IMG/VR virus record: IMGVR_UViG_3300047356_000900
Coordinates: 1-25,647 of that record
Direction: 5' to 3' (one strand)
From: a virus
DNA length: 25,647 bases
Part shown: positions 1 to 9,400 of the stretch, piece by piece
How the letters are laid out: each line of letters starts with the position of its first letter
Numbering within the stretch: the stretch's first letter is position 1
The notes under the pieces: model-generated
Database searches by the model: none
Seen by the model: only the letters and a program-made list of their open reading frames with translations
What the model was told of the DNA's origin: nothing
Program-made: the position numbers and the translations under genes

Positions 1-366
1 GCAGTTAAAGAAGGTTACATTGTCAAGCAACTTGGATCAAAAAAATTCCGTGTTGAAGAAATTGAAACACCCGGAACATTTGATTGTACTCTAGCAACTG
101 GTAAATTACCTGCGGCTTTAAGTGCAGGTGAAATGTCAATTTCAGTACAAGGTGCTGACTCAGAAACATATGGTGTTGCAAAAATTACAGGACGTAAAGT
201 TGTTTTAGCATCTCCAAGTGCTACTGGATCAAATGCATTAGCAGGAACATCGTTAAAATACGCTCTAACAGGTGCGGCCGCGGCTGGATTAGTTAGAATG
301 GAAGAAGCTGGTGATGATAACACATTATCAGGTACTGATGACGACGATCTAACAGAAGACGCATAA
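1..366 (+). CDS. Small virion-associated protein of unknown function, 5'-truncated
   Basis: Frame 1 is open from the first base to the TAA at 364-366, so the true start lies upstream of the window. The visible 121 residues begin AVKEGYIVKQLGSKKFRVEE. They look like a small beta-rich domain followed by an Ala/Gly-rich stretch and a very acidic C-terminus (DDDDLTEDA). Short proteins with an opening like VKQ.GSKKF occur, as far as I recall, among marine T4-like phage genes next to structural genes, but I cannot assign a role. An internal ATG at 139 could start a shorter product. Reading from base 1 is preferred because the upstream codons have the same composition and lack stops. Its location just before fibre genes suggests a structural or assembly role, which is inference only. 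Confidence 0.7.
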   Translation, partial: AVKEGYIVKQLGSKKFRVEEIETPGTFDCTLATGKLPAALSAGEMSISVQGADSETYGVAKITGRKVVLASPSATGSNALAGTSLKYALTGAAAAGLVRMEEAGDDNTLSGTDDDDLTEDA

Positions 367-374
367 ATGTTTTT

Positions 375-394
375 GGGGGTATTTAATTACCCCC
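375..394 (+). other. 7-bp perfect inverted repeat (stem-loop) between genes
   Basis: GGGGGTA (375-381) is complementary to TACCCCC (388-394), with a 6-base TTTAAT loop. It lies between the stop at 366 and the ribosome binding site (AAGGA, 403-407) of the next gene. No T-run follows the stem; the T-run lies before it. A classical intrinsic terminator is therefore unlikely. It could stabilise or mark the 3' end of the upstream message, or act as a weak attenuator. Confidence 0.5.
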
Positions 395-414
395 ATTACT
401 TTAAGGAATTATAA

Positions 415-1365
415 ATGTCAAAAATTTTAAATGTAAATACCGGTAACTATGTAGCAAGAGTATCAAGTGGAAATACTATTACACTTGACACAGGTACTCA
501 AGCAGGTACAGTTGTTGTTACAGGCGACTTACAAATTAATGGTACACAAACTACTGTTAATTCACAAACATTAGATTTAGTTGACAACATTATCACTTTA
601 AATAAAGGTGAGAATGGAGCAGGTGTTACTGAAAACACAGCAGGTATACAAATTGATAGAGGAACTGCTAGTGATGCGTTCATGGTCTTTGACGAACAAA
701 CATCGTTTAATGATCCTGTAACTCAAACAGTTAAAGCAGGAACATTTGTTTTTAAAACAGCAGATAATGCAATTATTGGATTAAGAACAAATGCTATTAC
801 TACTGGTGGAGGAGATTTATATCTTATTAATAGTGGAACTGGTGTAATTAGTGTAAGTGGTACAAATGACTATGAAACACAAATTACTGACGACGATGAC
901 GTACCTAATAAAAAATACGTTGACGATGCTATTACAACAGGTATTCAAACTATTACAATTCAAAGTATTGCAAGAGGAGACTCAGGTCTTAATTTGTTTG
1001 ACGAAAGTATTGATGGTGGAGTTAGTAATTTAAAAATTACTATTGACGGTGCAGAAGTAGCACAGTTTAAAAAGAATACAACAGAAATTGAAGACATTGT
1101 ATTTCAAGATAATACAATATCAACATTAACTAGTGCAACAGACTTAACACTTAGTAGTTCAGGAACTTCATTTGTAACTATTGACGGCATTTTAAAAATG
1201 CCTGTACAAGCTAGTGGCACAAGCGTAAACCCAGGTACAAATATTGCAATATACGGAAAAGATCCTGCAATAGGCAATAGCGGTGTTTGGTACAAAAACA
1301 AAGATGCATACGAAGACGAATTGATAAGTACTAATAGATCACTATTGTTTAGTATGTTATTTTAA
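415..1365 (+). CDS. Tail-fibre-like virion structural protein (316 aa)
   Basis: This is a Thr/Asn/Gly-rich beta-repetitive protein with no signal peptide or membrane segment. Residues about 36-85 carry a module (GDLQINGTQTTVNSQTLDLVDN, split here as GDLQINGTQ then TTVNSQTLDLVDN, followed by ITLNKG and AGIQIDRGT) that I recognise from fibre and neck-appendage-like proteins of marine phages. The middle is a run of short strands typical of a trimeric beta-structured fibre. The C-terminus (DELISTNRSLLFSMLF) resembles an ending I recall in other cyanophage/pelagiphage fibre-like proteins. The start is fixed by AAGGA at 403-407, 7 bases before the ATG. The gene leads a tight run of three genes (415, 1378, 1723) with gaps of 12 and 0 bases, so they are probably co-transcribed. 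The structural role is likely; the exact virion position is unknown. Confidence 0.8.
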   Translation: MSKILNVNTGNYVARVSSGNTITLDTGTQAGTVVVTGDLQINGTQTTVNSQTLDLVDNIITLNKGENGAGVTENTAGIQIDRGTASDAFMVFDEQTSFNDPVTQTVKAGTFVFKTADNAIIGLRTNAITTGGGDLYLINSGTGVISVSGTNDYETQITDDDDVPNKKYVDDAITTGIQTITIQSIARGDSGLNLFDESIDGGVSNLKITIDGAEVAQFKKNTTEIEDIVFQDNTISTLTSATDLTLSSSGTSFVTIDGILKMPVQASGTSVNPGTNIAIYGKDPAIGNSGVWYKNKDAYEDELISTNRSLLFSMLF

Positions 1366-1377
1366 GGAAAGAAAAAT

Positions 1378-1722
1378 ATGGCAATTATAAACGGACAACT
1401 TTCTATTGCAGATAAAACACACTTAACAGTTCCAGCTGGTAAGAGATATGCAATTACAACTATTATGATTTGTAATACACAACCTGTAGACACAGGCGGT
1501 AACAATGATTCACAGTTTGATTTGCATGTTATACCAAGTGGACAAACTAAAGGTACAGCAGATCCAAACGCTAACCAAATTATTAATAATTTAGTAGTTG
1601 CTGGCGCTGACACATTTACGTTTGATACTGAAAAGTTAGTTTTAGAAGCAGGCGACACTATTGTTACATCAGGTCAAGCACCAGCTAACTTAGTAATGAC
1701 TATTAGTTATTTGGAAGTATAA
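1378..1722 (+). CDS. Small beta-sandwich virion protein, paralogue group 1 (114 aa)
   Basis: This 114-aa protein is predicted to be almost all beta-strand. The pattern is a threonine-rich lead, then a LTVPAGKRYAITTIMICNT segment, a polar loop, a VLEAGDTI turn and a hydrophobic ending LVMTISYLEV. The same order (xxVPA, a strand with N/C-N, a late basic or acidic turn, a final aliphatic strand) recurs in the products at 10199 and 21408, so I treat the three as distant paralogues. It follows the upstream fibre gene by 12 bases, with AAGGAAAG before the ATG. Its TAA is immediately followed by the next ATG, implying translational coupling. It may be a small fibre-associated or head/tail decoration subunit. 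No enzyme motif is present. Confidence 0.75.
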   Translation: MAIINGQLSIADKTHLTVPAGKRYAITTIMICNTQPVDTGGNNDSQFDLHVIPSGQTKGTADPNANQIINNLVVAGADTFTFDTEKLVLEAGDTIVTSGQAPANLVMTISYLEV

Positions 1723-2241
1723 ATGAGATTTTTAAAAGCACAAACAACTTCTAGAGGTATTAACTCAGATTCTAAAGGCATAAACATTGATGCTTTAGGA
1801 GTCACAACGGTTAATACTGACAAAGCAGTTATTGTACCTAAAGGAACACAGAATCAACGTCCGTATACTGGTATTGAAGGTATGCTTAGATATAATTCAG
1901 ATACTAACGATTTTGAAGTTTATCAAAACAGTGTTTGGAAACCAATTAGATTTAGAGAACCAACAACTATTGTTCAACAAAACTTGGGCAATGGTAACGG
2001 CACTGAAACTACATTTGGACCATTAAATTCAGGAGATAGTTACTACCCTGTACCTATTTCAGAAAACAATATTTTAGTTACTATTGAAAACGTATTTCAA
2101 TTAGCAACAACTAACTACACAGTTGTTCAAAATCCAAGTTCAGGCCCAGGCGCTCCATATGCGGCAGGGTATTATCTAGTATTTGGAACAGCAGTACCAA
2201 CAGGCAAACCAGTACAAGTACTACATAACTTCGACAAGTAA
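1723..2241 (+). CDS. Short fibre-like protein with PKGTxxQRP module (172 aa)
   Basis: The ATG starts directly after the TAA of the preceding gene (zero spacing), which suggests translational coupling; GGAAG at 1713-1717 can serve as ribosome binding site. Residues 39-72 hold a common phage fibre module: PKGTQNQRP, then GMLRYNSDT, then FEVY and a Trp. The C-terminal half (NILVTIENVFQLATTNYTV, then VQVLHNFDK) matches a beta-domain I recall from fibre-like proteins of T4-like marine phages. The N-terminus (MRFLKAQTTSRGIN) is short and may be the attachment peptide. This is a structural protein, probably an accessory fibre or fibre cap. The transcription unit ends here, because a late promoter follows at 2246. 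Confidence 0.78.
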   Translation: MRFLKAQTTSRGINSDSKGINIDALGVTTVNTDKAVIVPKGTQNQRPYTGIEGMLRYNSDTNDFEVYQNSVWKPIRFREPTTIVQQNLGNGNGTETTFGPLNSGDSYYPVPISENNILVTIENVFQLATTNYTVVQNPSSGPGAPYAAGYYLVFGTAVPTGKPVQVLHNFDK

Positions 2242-2245
2242 TTAC

Positions 2246-2253
2246 TATAAATA
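2246..2253 (+). promoter_or_regulatory. T4-type late promoter (TATAAATA)
   Basis: TATAAATA is the exact T4 late-promoter core recognised by gp55-type sigma. It lies 5 bases after the stop at 2241 and 24 bases before the ATG at 2278. Five related elements occupy equivalent positions before other genes of the window. No -35-like element is needed in this system. Confidence 0.85.
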
Positions 2254-2277
2254 GTAGTAATATAGAGAGGGAATATA

Positions 2278-5200
2278 ATGAGTACACAAGTTGCCCGCAT
2301 TGGTGGACAGTTACTACAAGATAACTTATTAAGAGAATTAGCAGATTTAAAATTTGATAATGATCTTCTTGTTGTCAAACGTGATAATACTTTAGGTATT
2401 AACACTACAACAACTCCTCGTAACTTAACAATAAACGGTACAATACGTACAGCATCAGGTAATAGTGATCCAGATATTATATTTGGTAACAGTCTTAAAG
2501 TTGGCGATATTACACTTGCAACTACAGGTATTAGTACACCTAGCGGAAATGTTACACTTAAATCTACACACTCTCAAGGATACATAACAACCACAGGTAT
2601 TGGTAGTTATAACTTTGCCGTTAAAGGTGATGGTATTCAAGCCTTACAAACTAACGGCGGTATTGGTATTAAGTCAGAAGTTCTTGACGGACAAACAGCG
2701 GCTTGGAATTCAAACGGCAACTACGGAAACTATTGGAATCCAGGACCAAAGATAAGTGCAAGTAGCCCACCAAACGACATGGATCGTTTGTATGATTATG
2801 CACTATCATTATCACAATCAGGTAACTGGACAGCAGAAGAACTAGCGGCACTTGACTGGGACGGTGACGGCGATATTCAAGCAGATGACGTATTACAGTT
2901 AAAAGAATTAAACACACAATTTGTTAGTGGTACTGCTTTTCCTGCTTCAAACACATTAGCAGAACATGCAAACACAACAGCATTTAAAGCATACATTGAA
3001 AAATATTATCCAAGAAGTGTTCCAAGACAATTACAGTTACAAACAGGAGGAACACTTACTGTAACTGGTAATGTACACGCTACTGGAGATATTACATACG
3101 GTGGTACTTCAATTACAATCGGTGATGATAGTACTGACACAGCAAGTTTCTTAGCAGAATTTAAAAACGATTTAATACCAGATGATAGTGATAGATTTCA
3201 TATTGGTAAAGACGATGATAGTACAGGCCCTGCAAAAGGATTTAAAATTGCTGTTGATAACTTAGTTTCAGATAGTGTAAAAGCAAACGGACTAGTTTAT
3301 CAAGGCATTGAACTTACAAAAGATGTTGGTATCTACTTTGTATCGTCTAACAACGGTGCAGATACTAATGACGGTAATAACCCAGGCGGTCCATTTGCTA
3401 CGCTTACAAAAGCCCTTAGCGTTGCTGTAGACGGAGATCTAATTTACATATACCCAGGACAGTACCAAGAAACATTTCCAATGACTGTACCTAAGGGTGT
3501 TACAATCCAAGGTGATAGTATTCGCGGCGTAGAAATATATCCAACAAGTGCAACACAAAGTAATGATGCATTTTTAGTAAACAGCGATGTTACTATTGAA
3601 AATATTACTCTTAAAGATTATTATTATAATAGTGGAGCAAATACAGGATACGGATTTAGATTTGTTAATAACTTTTCAACAACTATATTTGAACAAGAAC
3701 CTGGAAGAAGTCCGTATATAAGAAATGTAACTGTACTAACTAAAGGTACAACTACAAGTGCAAGCGATCCTAGAGGCTTTGCCGCAGGCGATGCTGGTAA
3801 AGGAGCTCTAGTTGACGGACAAGTAGTTGCATCAAATAGTAGAAGTGCAAGTATGCTATTTCATAGTTGTACATTTATTACTCCTGGTGTAGATGGATTA
3901 ACAATTACAAATGGCGTAAGAGTTGAATGGCTTAATAGTTTCACATACTTTGCTAACAGAGGCATTTATATGTCGCAAGGATCTGCTGGTAGAACAACAC
4001 CAGAAGCAACAACAGTATACGGAGGCGAATTAAGAACTATTGCAAGTGCTAACGTATATGGTAACAAAGGTATTGAAGCAGATGGCGCTAATTGTTTAGC
4101 ATATATGATTAATCAAAATTTTGCATACATTGGCTCTGGCAAAAATGTTACTAATGATAATACAACAACTATTCAAGCAAATGAAGTAATAGAATTAAAC
4201 AATGCTAAAGTATACTTTACAGGACAAGACCAAAAAGGAAACTTTAGAGTTGGTGACAAGTTTTTAGTTGACTTAGAAAATGAAAGAACTAGTTTTGATA
4301 TTGAAAGTATTTTTGCAACAAATTCACAAGTACAAATACGTAATAACAATGACACAGTTACACTTAATCAAGGAGTAGTTGCATTAGATAATATTGTTGT
4401 TCAAGGCAATGTAATTGAAGCAACTAAATCTGCTATTAACTTTAATAGTGTTGGAAACATTGTATTCCAAGGAAATGTAACTGCACCAAGTGTTGATATG
4501 ACAGGCAATTTATCAATTGATGGCGCACTTACTACAATAGGTGATGCTCCAACTGATACTGTTGATTTTAACACAAACATTAGTCAAGACTTTGAACCTG
4601 GTTCAACTGAAGGTTTAACTTTAGGTACTGCCGCAAATCGTTGGAAAGAATTACATACTAAAACAGCGAATATTAATACTATTAGTATTTCGTCTCAAAC
4701 TATTGCAACTAACGAATCAAATGCAGATTTATATATTACTGCAAAAGGTACAGGTAAAGTTCGTGTAGAAAACTTAGAATTTGAAGATAATAAAATTATT
4801 GGTAAGTTTAGTCCGGAAGGTGAATTTATTGTTACTGATTATGAATTATCAACTCCTGATATATTTAACGGAAATCAAGGATTTAAAACACAACTTCCAA
4901 GGTATACTACAGTATTTGGTATTCCTGTATTAGGTACAGCAAACGTTAGTGACCTTGCAATTAAACATGCGGCAAATATGTTAGCAAGTTATTTAGATAA
5001 CAACTTTGATGGTGTTGCTGATAATACAGCATTACTTGCAACGTTCTCGAGCGGATTATACGGAATTGTTGTATATGCTGATGCAAGTGAAGAAACAACA
5101 TTAGCAAGTACATTTGGATCATTTGCTGTAAACAGAACCTTTGGTGTTTATCAAAACGAAATGAATAGTTATTTAGGTGACGGTGTAGGTAGTCAAAGAG

Positions 5201-6333
5201 ATTTAGCAAGCGAAAAAATATTAAAAAATATGATTATTCCAAGAATAAGCGGATTGCACACAGCGTTAAGTACAACTAGACCAAGCACACTTACAACTGC
5301 AATGGATTCTGCACGTGGCGGATATCAAGAAGGTGGACAAGCAGGCTATAACTATCCAGCATTTGCATGGTATACTGATCCTACAGGATTGAACTATAAT
5401 GATTTATGTTATGAGTACTTGTACTTGTTAACAACAGCAATGTCTGGAGCGTTAGTTTGGAGAGCACCTAGCATAACATCATTATTTGATCATTACTCAA
5501 GTTTATTACTAGCAAGTAACGATGCGGCAGGATATTCAATAGTAAACACTGCTTCTTTTTACTTGCCTATTACAAACACTCCTTCAATAGATTATTGGAC
5601 AAGTGTAACAAATGTTTTAGGAGGAACTAGTAGAGATGTTATACTTAAACCCGCAGGTAATGTAACTGTAAGTGCAACAAGTAACATAACACTTCCTAAA
5701 GGTACAACAGCCCAACGTCCAGCATTACAAGGTGGTATAAGATATAATAATACTTTTGATACGCTCGAAGGATTAGAAGTTGCTGGTAGTGTCTCACTTG
5801 ATGGTATTTACGATACTGATAGAGATACTTACTTAGACTTATCAAACAATCAGTTTAACTTTGTTACAGCAGGACAAACGAATCATACACTTAACGGAAC
5901 ACTAATTGAATCAAATGGATTTAGTAGTGAGCATAAATTTAGTATTGACGGTAATATAGTTTCAAGTGACGAATCTAATGGTACAAGTATACTTAGATCT
6001 AATGGAACTGGATATACTGAAATAGAAAATATTAAATTTAGAGATAGTGAGTTATGGAACTGGTCAAGTGATAACTTCACTTTTGGCTTAACCAATACAA
6101 CAGGTGAAGCTTTCTTAAAAATTGACAACACAAGCGGTATGGTTGTACCGCAAGGTACTACAGCACAGCGTCCTGCAGGACCAGAAGTTGGACATACTAG
6201 GTACAATTTAACACTAGAATATCTTGAAACTTGGAACGGATCTAACTGGATTAATGCGGCTGGTGAAGTTGAAAGTATTGAATCATCTGATGTTGAACAA
6301 TTGGCCTACGTTTTTAACCTTATACTAGACTAA
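2278..6333 (+). CDS. Giant tail-fibre-like protein with beta-helix, dockerin-like loop and inserted helical domain (1351 aa)
   Basis: Paralogue of the product at 6473. Residues about 1-55 (ARIGGQLLQDNLLRELADL) match that protein's N-terminus and are probably the virion anchor. Residues 193-204 form a textbook EF-hand/dockerin loop (DWDGDGDIQADD). IGD..TDT modules sit at about 281 and 754. Residues about 352-615 are a DUF1565-like right-handed beta-helix (IYPGQYQETFPMTVPKGVTI). A VYFTGQDQKGNFRVG module is at 645. Residues about 862-1115 are a non-repetitive, largely helical domain with a second Ca-type loop (DNNFDGVAD, 907-915), absent from the paralogue. C-terminal PKGTTAQRP and PQGTTAQRP modules are at about 1140 and 1291. 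GAGAGGGA precedes the ATG. The protein is probably trimeric and on the virion surface, for host binding; the function of the inserted domain is unknown. Confidence 0.82.
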   Translation: MSTQVARIGGQLLQDNLLRELADLKFDNDLLVVKRDNTLGINTTTTPRNLTINGTIRTASGNSDPDIIFGNSLKVGDITLATTGISTPSGNVTLKSTHSQGYITTTGIGSYNFAVKGDGIQALQTNGGIGIKSEVLDGQTAAWNSNGNYGNYWNPGPKISASSPPNDMDRLYDYALSLSQSGNWTAEELAALDWDGDGDIQADDVLQLKELNTQFVSGTAFPASNTLAEHANTTAFKAYIEKYYPRSVPRQLQLQTGGTLTVTGNVHATGDITYGGTSITIGDDSTDTASFLAEFKNDLIPDDSDRFHIGKDDDSTGPAKGFKIAVDNLVSDSVKANGLVYQGIELTKDVGIYFVSSNNGADTNDGNNPGGPFATLTKALSVAVDGDLIYIYPGQYQETFPMTVPKGVTIQGDSIRGVEIYPTSATQSNDAFLVNSDVTIENITLKDYYYNSGANTGYGFRFVNNFSTTIFEQEPGRSPYIRNVTVLTKGTTTSASDPRGFAAGDAGKGALVDGQVVASNSRSASMLFHSCTFITPGVDGLTITNGVRVEWLNSFTYFANRGIYMSQGSAGRTTPEATTVYGGELRTIASANVYGNKGIEADGANCLAYMINQNFAYIGSGKNVTNDNTTTIQANEVIELNNAKVYFTGQDQKGNFRVGDKFLVDLENERTSFDIESIFATNSQVQIRNNNDTVTLNQGVVALDNIVVQGNVIEATKSAINFNSVGNIVFQGNVTAPSVDMTGNLSIDGALTTIGDAPTDTVDFNTNISQDFEPGSTEGLTLGTAANRWKELHTKTANINTISISSQTIATNESNADLYITAKGTGKVRVENLEFEDNKIIGKFSPEGEFIVTDYELSTPDIFNGNQGFKTQLPRYTTVFGIPVLGTANVSDLAIKHAANMLASYLDNNFDGVADNTALLATFSSGLYGIVVYADASEETTLASTFGSFAVNRTFGVYQNEMNSYLGDGVGSQRDLASEKILKNMIIPRISGLHTALSTTRPSTLTTAMDSARGGYQEGGQAGYNYPAFAWYTDPTGLNYNDLCYEYLYLLTTAMSGALVWRAPSITSLFDHYSSLLLASNDAAGYSIVNTASFYLPITNTPSIDYWTSVTNVLGGTSRDVILKPAGNVTVSATSNITLPKGTTAQRPALQGGIRYNNTFDTLEGLEVAGSVSLDGIYDTDRDTYLDLSNNQFNFVTAGQTNHTLNGTLIESNGFSSEHKFSIDGNIVSSDESNGTSILRSNGTGYTEIENIKFRDSELWNWSSDNFTFGLTNTTGEAFLKIDNTSGMVVPQGTTAQRPAGPEVGHTRYNLTLEYLETWNGSNWINAAGEVESIESSDVEQLAYVFNLILD

Positions 6334-6345
6334 TTTTCTTTTTAA

Positions 6346-6353
6346 GCTAAATA
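6346..6353 (+). promoter_or_regulatory. Variant late promoter (GCTAAATA)
   Basis: GCTAAATA lies 12 bases after the stop at 6333. It matches the TAAATA core of the other late elements, and the same eight bases occur at 21381-21388 before another gene start. It is 119 bases from the ATG at 6473, much further than the other five elements (17-27 bases), so a transcript from here would carry an unusually long leader. Confidence 0.55.
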
Positions 6354-6357
6354 ATAG

Positions 6358-6472
6358 TAACGCATCACAAAGGGTAGACCAACCCGATGCTGGACAAACT
6401 GTGGTTAGCCGGCAAAGAACAATATGTTGAGAATTTGGCTAGAGGGACAGGATCCCCGTATTAGGAGAGAAG
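6358..6472 (+). ncRNA. Candidate structured 5' leader RNA (unidentified)
   Basis: This is the only long untranslated stretch of the window (139 bases between stop and start). Bases about 6359-6456 are near 50% GC by hand count, clearly above the flanking coding DNA. GCATC (6362-6366) pairs with GATGC (6386-6390) and encloses GGGT/ACCC (6372-6375 with 6382-6385). GCTGG (6389-6393) can pair with CCGGC (6409-6413). TTAGCC (6405-6410) can instead pair with GGCTAG (6436-6441), which is mutually exclusive with the previous stem. GGGA/TCCC (6444-6447 with 6453-6456) forms a last hairpin just before the ribosome binding site AGGAG (6463-6467). It does not match any riboswitch or ribozyme consensus I can recall. 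Confidence 0.4.
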
Positions 6473-9400
6473 ATGGCAATTGGTCGCATATCGGGTCCTC
6501 TCTTAAAGGAAAATCTCCTACGTAATGGTACGGATTTAGCCTTTGAGACAGACTTATTATACTTAGATGTAACAAACCGTCGAATCGGTGTTAAAACTAC
6601 CAATCCTCAATACGCATTAGATGTTGCAGGCGTTGCCAGAGTAACAGATCTAGAAATTACAAACACTACTTTCCAAGTTGGAAACGTAACTATTAATGGT
6701 GCAACTAGCACTATTTCAACTTCCGCACAAGAATTTGCTATTGCAACTGCTGACAATACTATTGTTGGTAATAGAGTTGTTGTAGGCGACTTAGAAATTA
6801 ATAATACATTTATTGAAAACACAAATACAAATGATGATTTGTATATACGTGCTAACGGCACTGGCGTAATTAATATTGTAGGTAACACAACTGTTACTGG
6901 TAACTTACACGCTACAGGAAATATTAGTGCAGACGGAAATATTACAATTGGTGACAGTGACACTGATAACATTTTTATTAATGCAGACATTGCAAGTGAT
7001 ATTATGCCTGATGTGCATAACACTTATAATATTGGTACTGCAACAAAACGTTGGGCAACAGGTAACTTTGCTAACGTAACAACAAACACACTAACAACAA
7101 ACGACCTAGACTTTGGTGCTATTGACTTGATCAGTATACCAGGAAATATTATATATGTAGCAACTAACGGTAGTGATGCAAGAACAGGTACACACCCACA
7201 AGATCCAGTTGCAACTATTGCAAAGGGTTTAGAGCTTGCTGGCTTACACGACACAGTTTACATTTATCCTGGACAATATCAAGAAGCATTTCCATTAACA
7301 GTACCACAAGGTGTTACAGTAAGAGGACACAGTTTACGTGCAGTTGAAATTGCACCAACAAGCGGAACACAAAGTAATGATGCTTTTGTAATGAATGGCG
7401 ACTCAGCAGTTGAAGATGTTACTATCAAAGATTTTTATTATAATAGTGGAGCAGTAACAGGACATGCTTTTCGTTTTGCAAACAACTTTAGAGTTTATGA
7501 AAGATCACCTTATATTAGAAATGTAAGTGTAATTACAAAAGGTACAACAATTTCTAATACAGATCCAAGAGGATTTGCGGCAGGTGATGCAGGACGCGGA
7601 GCATACTTAGATGGTAGCGTTGCACACGTAGACTCACGTGAAGCATCAATGTTATTCCACAGCGTAACATTTATTACACCAAATGCAAGTGGACTAAAAG
7701 TTACTAATGGTGCAAGAGTAGAATGGCTAAACTGTTTTACATATTTTGCAGACAAAGGTATTGAAATACTTGAAGGCACAACTGGTCTTAAAGGCGATGG
7801 TAAAACAAGAATTAAGTATAGCGGATTAGCAGGAACAACACCTGCCGCAGGACAAACAATTACACTTAAAGATGCAAGTGGAACACAATTAGCACAATCA
7901 ACTATTGAAAGCGTTGCAACTAATGAAGTTATTATTGATGGCAGAGCCAACGGATTTATTACTCCATTAAGCAGAGCTAAGAAAACAGTTACAGCAGTTG
8001 GCAATGCACAGATAACAACAACTGCTCCAGTTAAATATGGTACTGGTATAGGATTGTTTGACGGTACTGATGATAGATTTACATTAACAACAGCAAGTGA
8101 CTTTGGATTTGGAACTGGCGACTTTAGTGTTGAATGCGTAATTTATATTGCAGATGATACTGGAACTGAAAGTAAATTTGATTTTAGAGCAGGATCAGAT
8201 ACAGACAACGCATTACATTTTTATACAGTTGATAGACAGCCTAAAGTATACATTGGTAATACAGAGATTATGGCTCCTGCAATTACTTTAGTAAACACTA
8301 CTTACTATCATATTATGATATCAAGAGTAGGAACTACAATCAAATTATTTGTAGATGGTGCAGTACAAGCAACAACAAGTAACAATACTAATTTAGGTAC
8401 TACTAAGCCGTTAGTAATTGGTAACAACTATGCAGGTACACAAGGCTTTGACGGACGTATAGATGACTTTAGAGTTAGAAAAGGCGCTGGAGTAACAAAC
8501 GCATTTAGTAATCCTACAGCACCAACAGTAGTTGATCAATATACAGTTTTAAAATTAGACTTTAATGGTGACAACGGATCACAAATTTTAGTAGACGATG
8601 ATACGTTTATTCAAGACATTGACTTTAGTGCAGGTGGTACAGCTACAGCACTAACACTAATTGACCATTCGGACTTTGGTGGAGAAATTAGAAGTATTGC
8701 AAGTGCAAGTGTTTACGGCAACTATGGAATACATGGCACAGGTAGCGGATCAGTTGTTTATGCAATTGGTATGAACCTTGCTTACATTGGCACAGGTAAA
8801 GATGTAACTAACGATACAACAGCAGTAATACAAGCAAACGAAGTAGTTGCTAATAGTGATGCAAACGTTTACTTTAGCACAGTTGATCATAAAGGTGACT
8901 TTAGAGTTGGAGACTTATTTAGAATTAATCAAGAAACAGGCGAAGTAACATTTACTAATGCAGAATTCTTATTCAATAACAATCAGGGTATTACATTTAC
9001 TGACGGGACAAGTACAACAATAATTGATGGTACAAAAGTTGAAAGTGGAAATATTAGAATAAGCGGGAATACTATTAGTAGTACAAGCGGTGATATTAAT
9101 ATTAATAGTTCTACTAGTACAATTAATTTACAAGATAATGTTAATATTACAGGTAACTTAGATGTTACAGGAAACGTAACTGTCGGCGGCAATATTACAC
9201 TTGGTGACGAAGATACAGATACAATTAATATTAATGCAAGAATTGACAGTGACATTGTACCTAATCTTGATGACACATACAAATTAGGTACAGCATTACT
9301 AAACTGGTCAGAAGCAAACATTGGTAAAGTATACATTGATGATATTATTATTGATAATGATACAATTACTACAACTGCAAGTAACGGTGATATTAATATT

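Noticed and set aside
375-394. Stem-loop after the first gene as an intrinsic terminator
   Set aside because: No T-run follows the stem, so it is listed only as an inverted repeat.
409-417. TATAAATG just before the 415 gene as a late promoter
   Set aside because: The element overlaps the start codon and the final base differs; a transcript starting downstream would lack the ribosome binding site.
5221-5460. A zinc metalloprotease site in the inserted helical domain of the first fibre
   Set aside because: No HExxH or clear His/Glu metal motif is present; the YEYLYLL segment lacks histidine.
6358-6457. A tRNA gene or a known riboswitch (glutamine, SAM, preQ1) in the long leader
   Set aside because: No T-arm GGTTCRA string or cloverleaf could be built, and the conserved cores of those riboswitches as I know them are absent.
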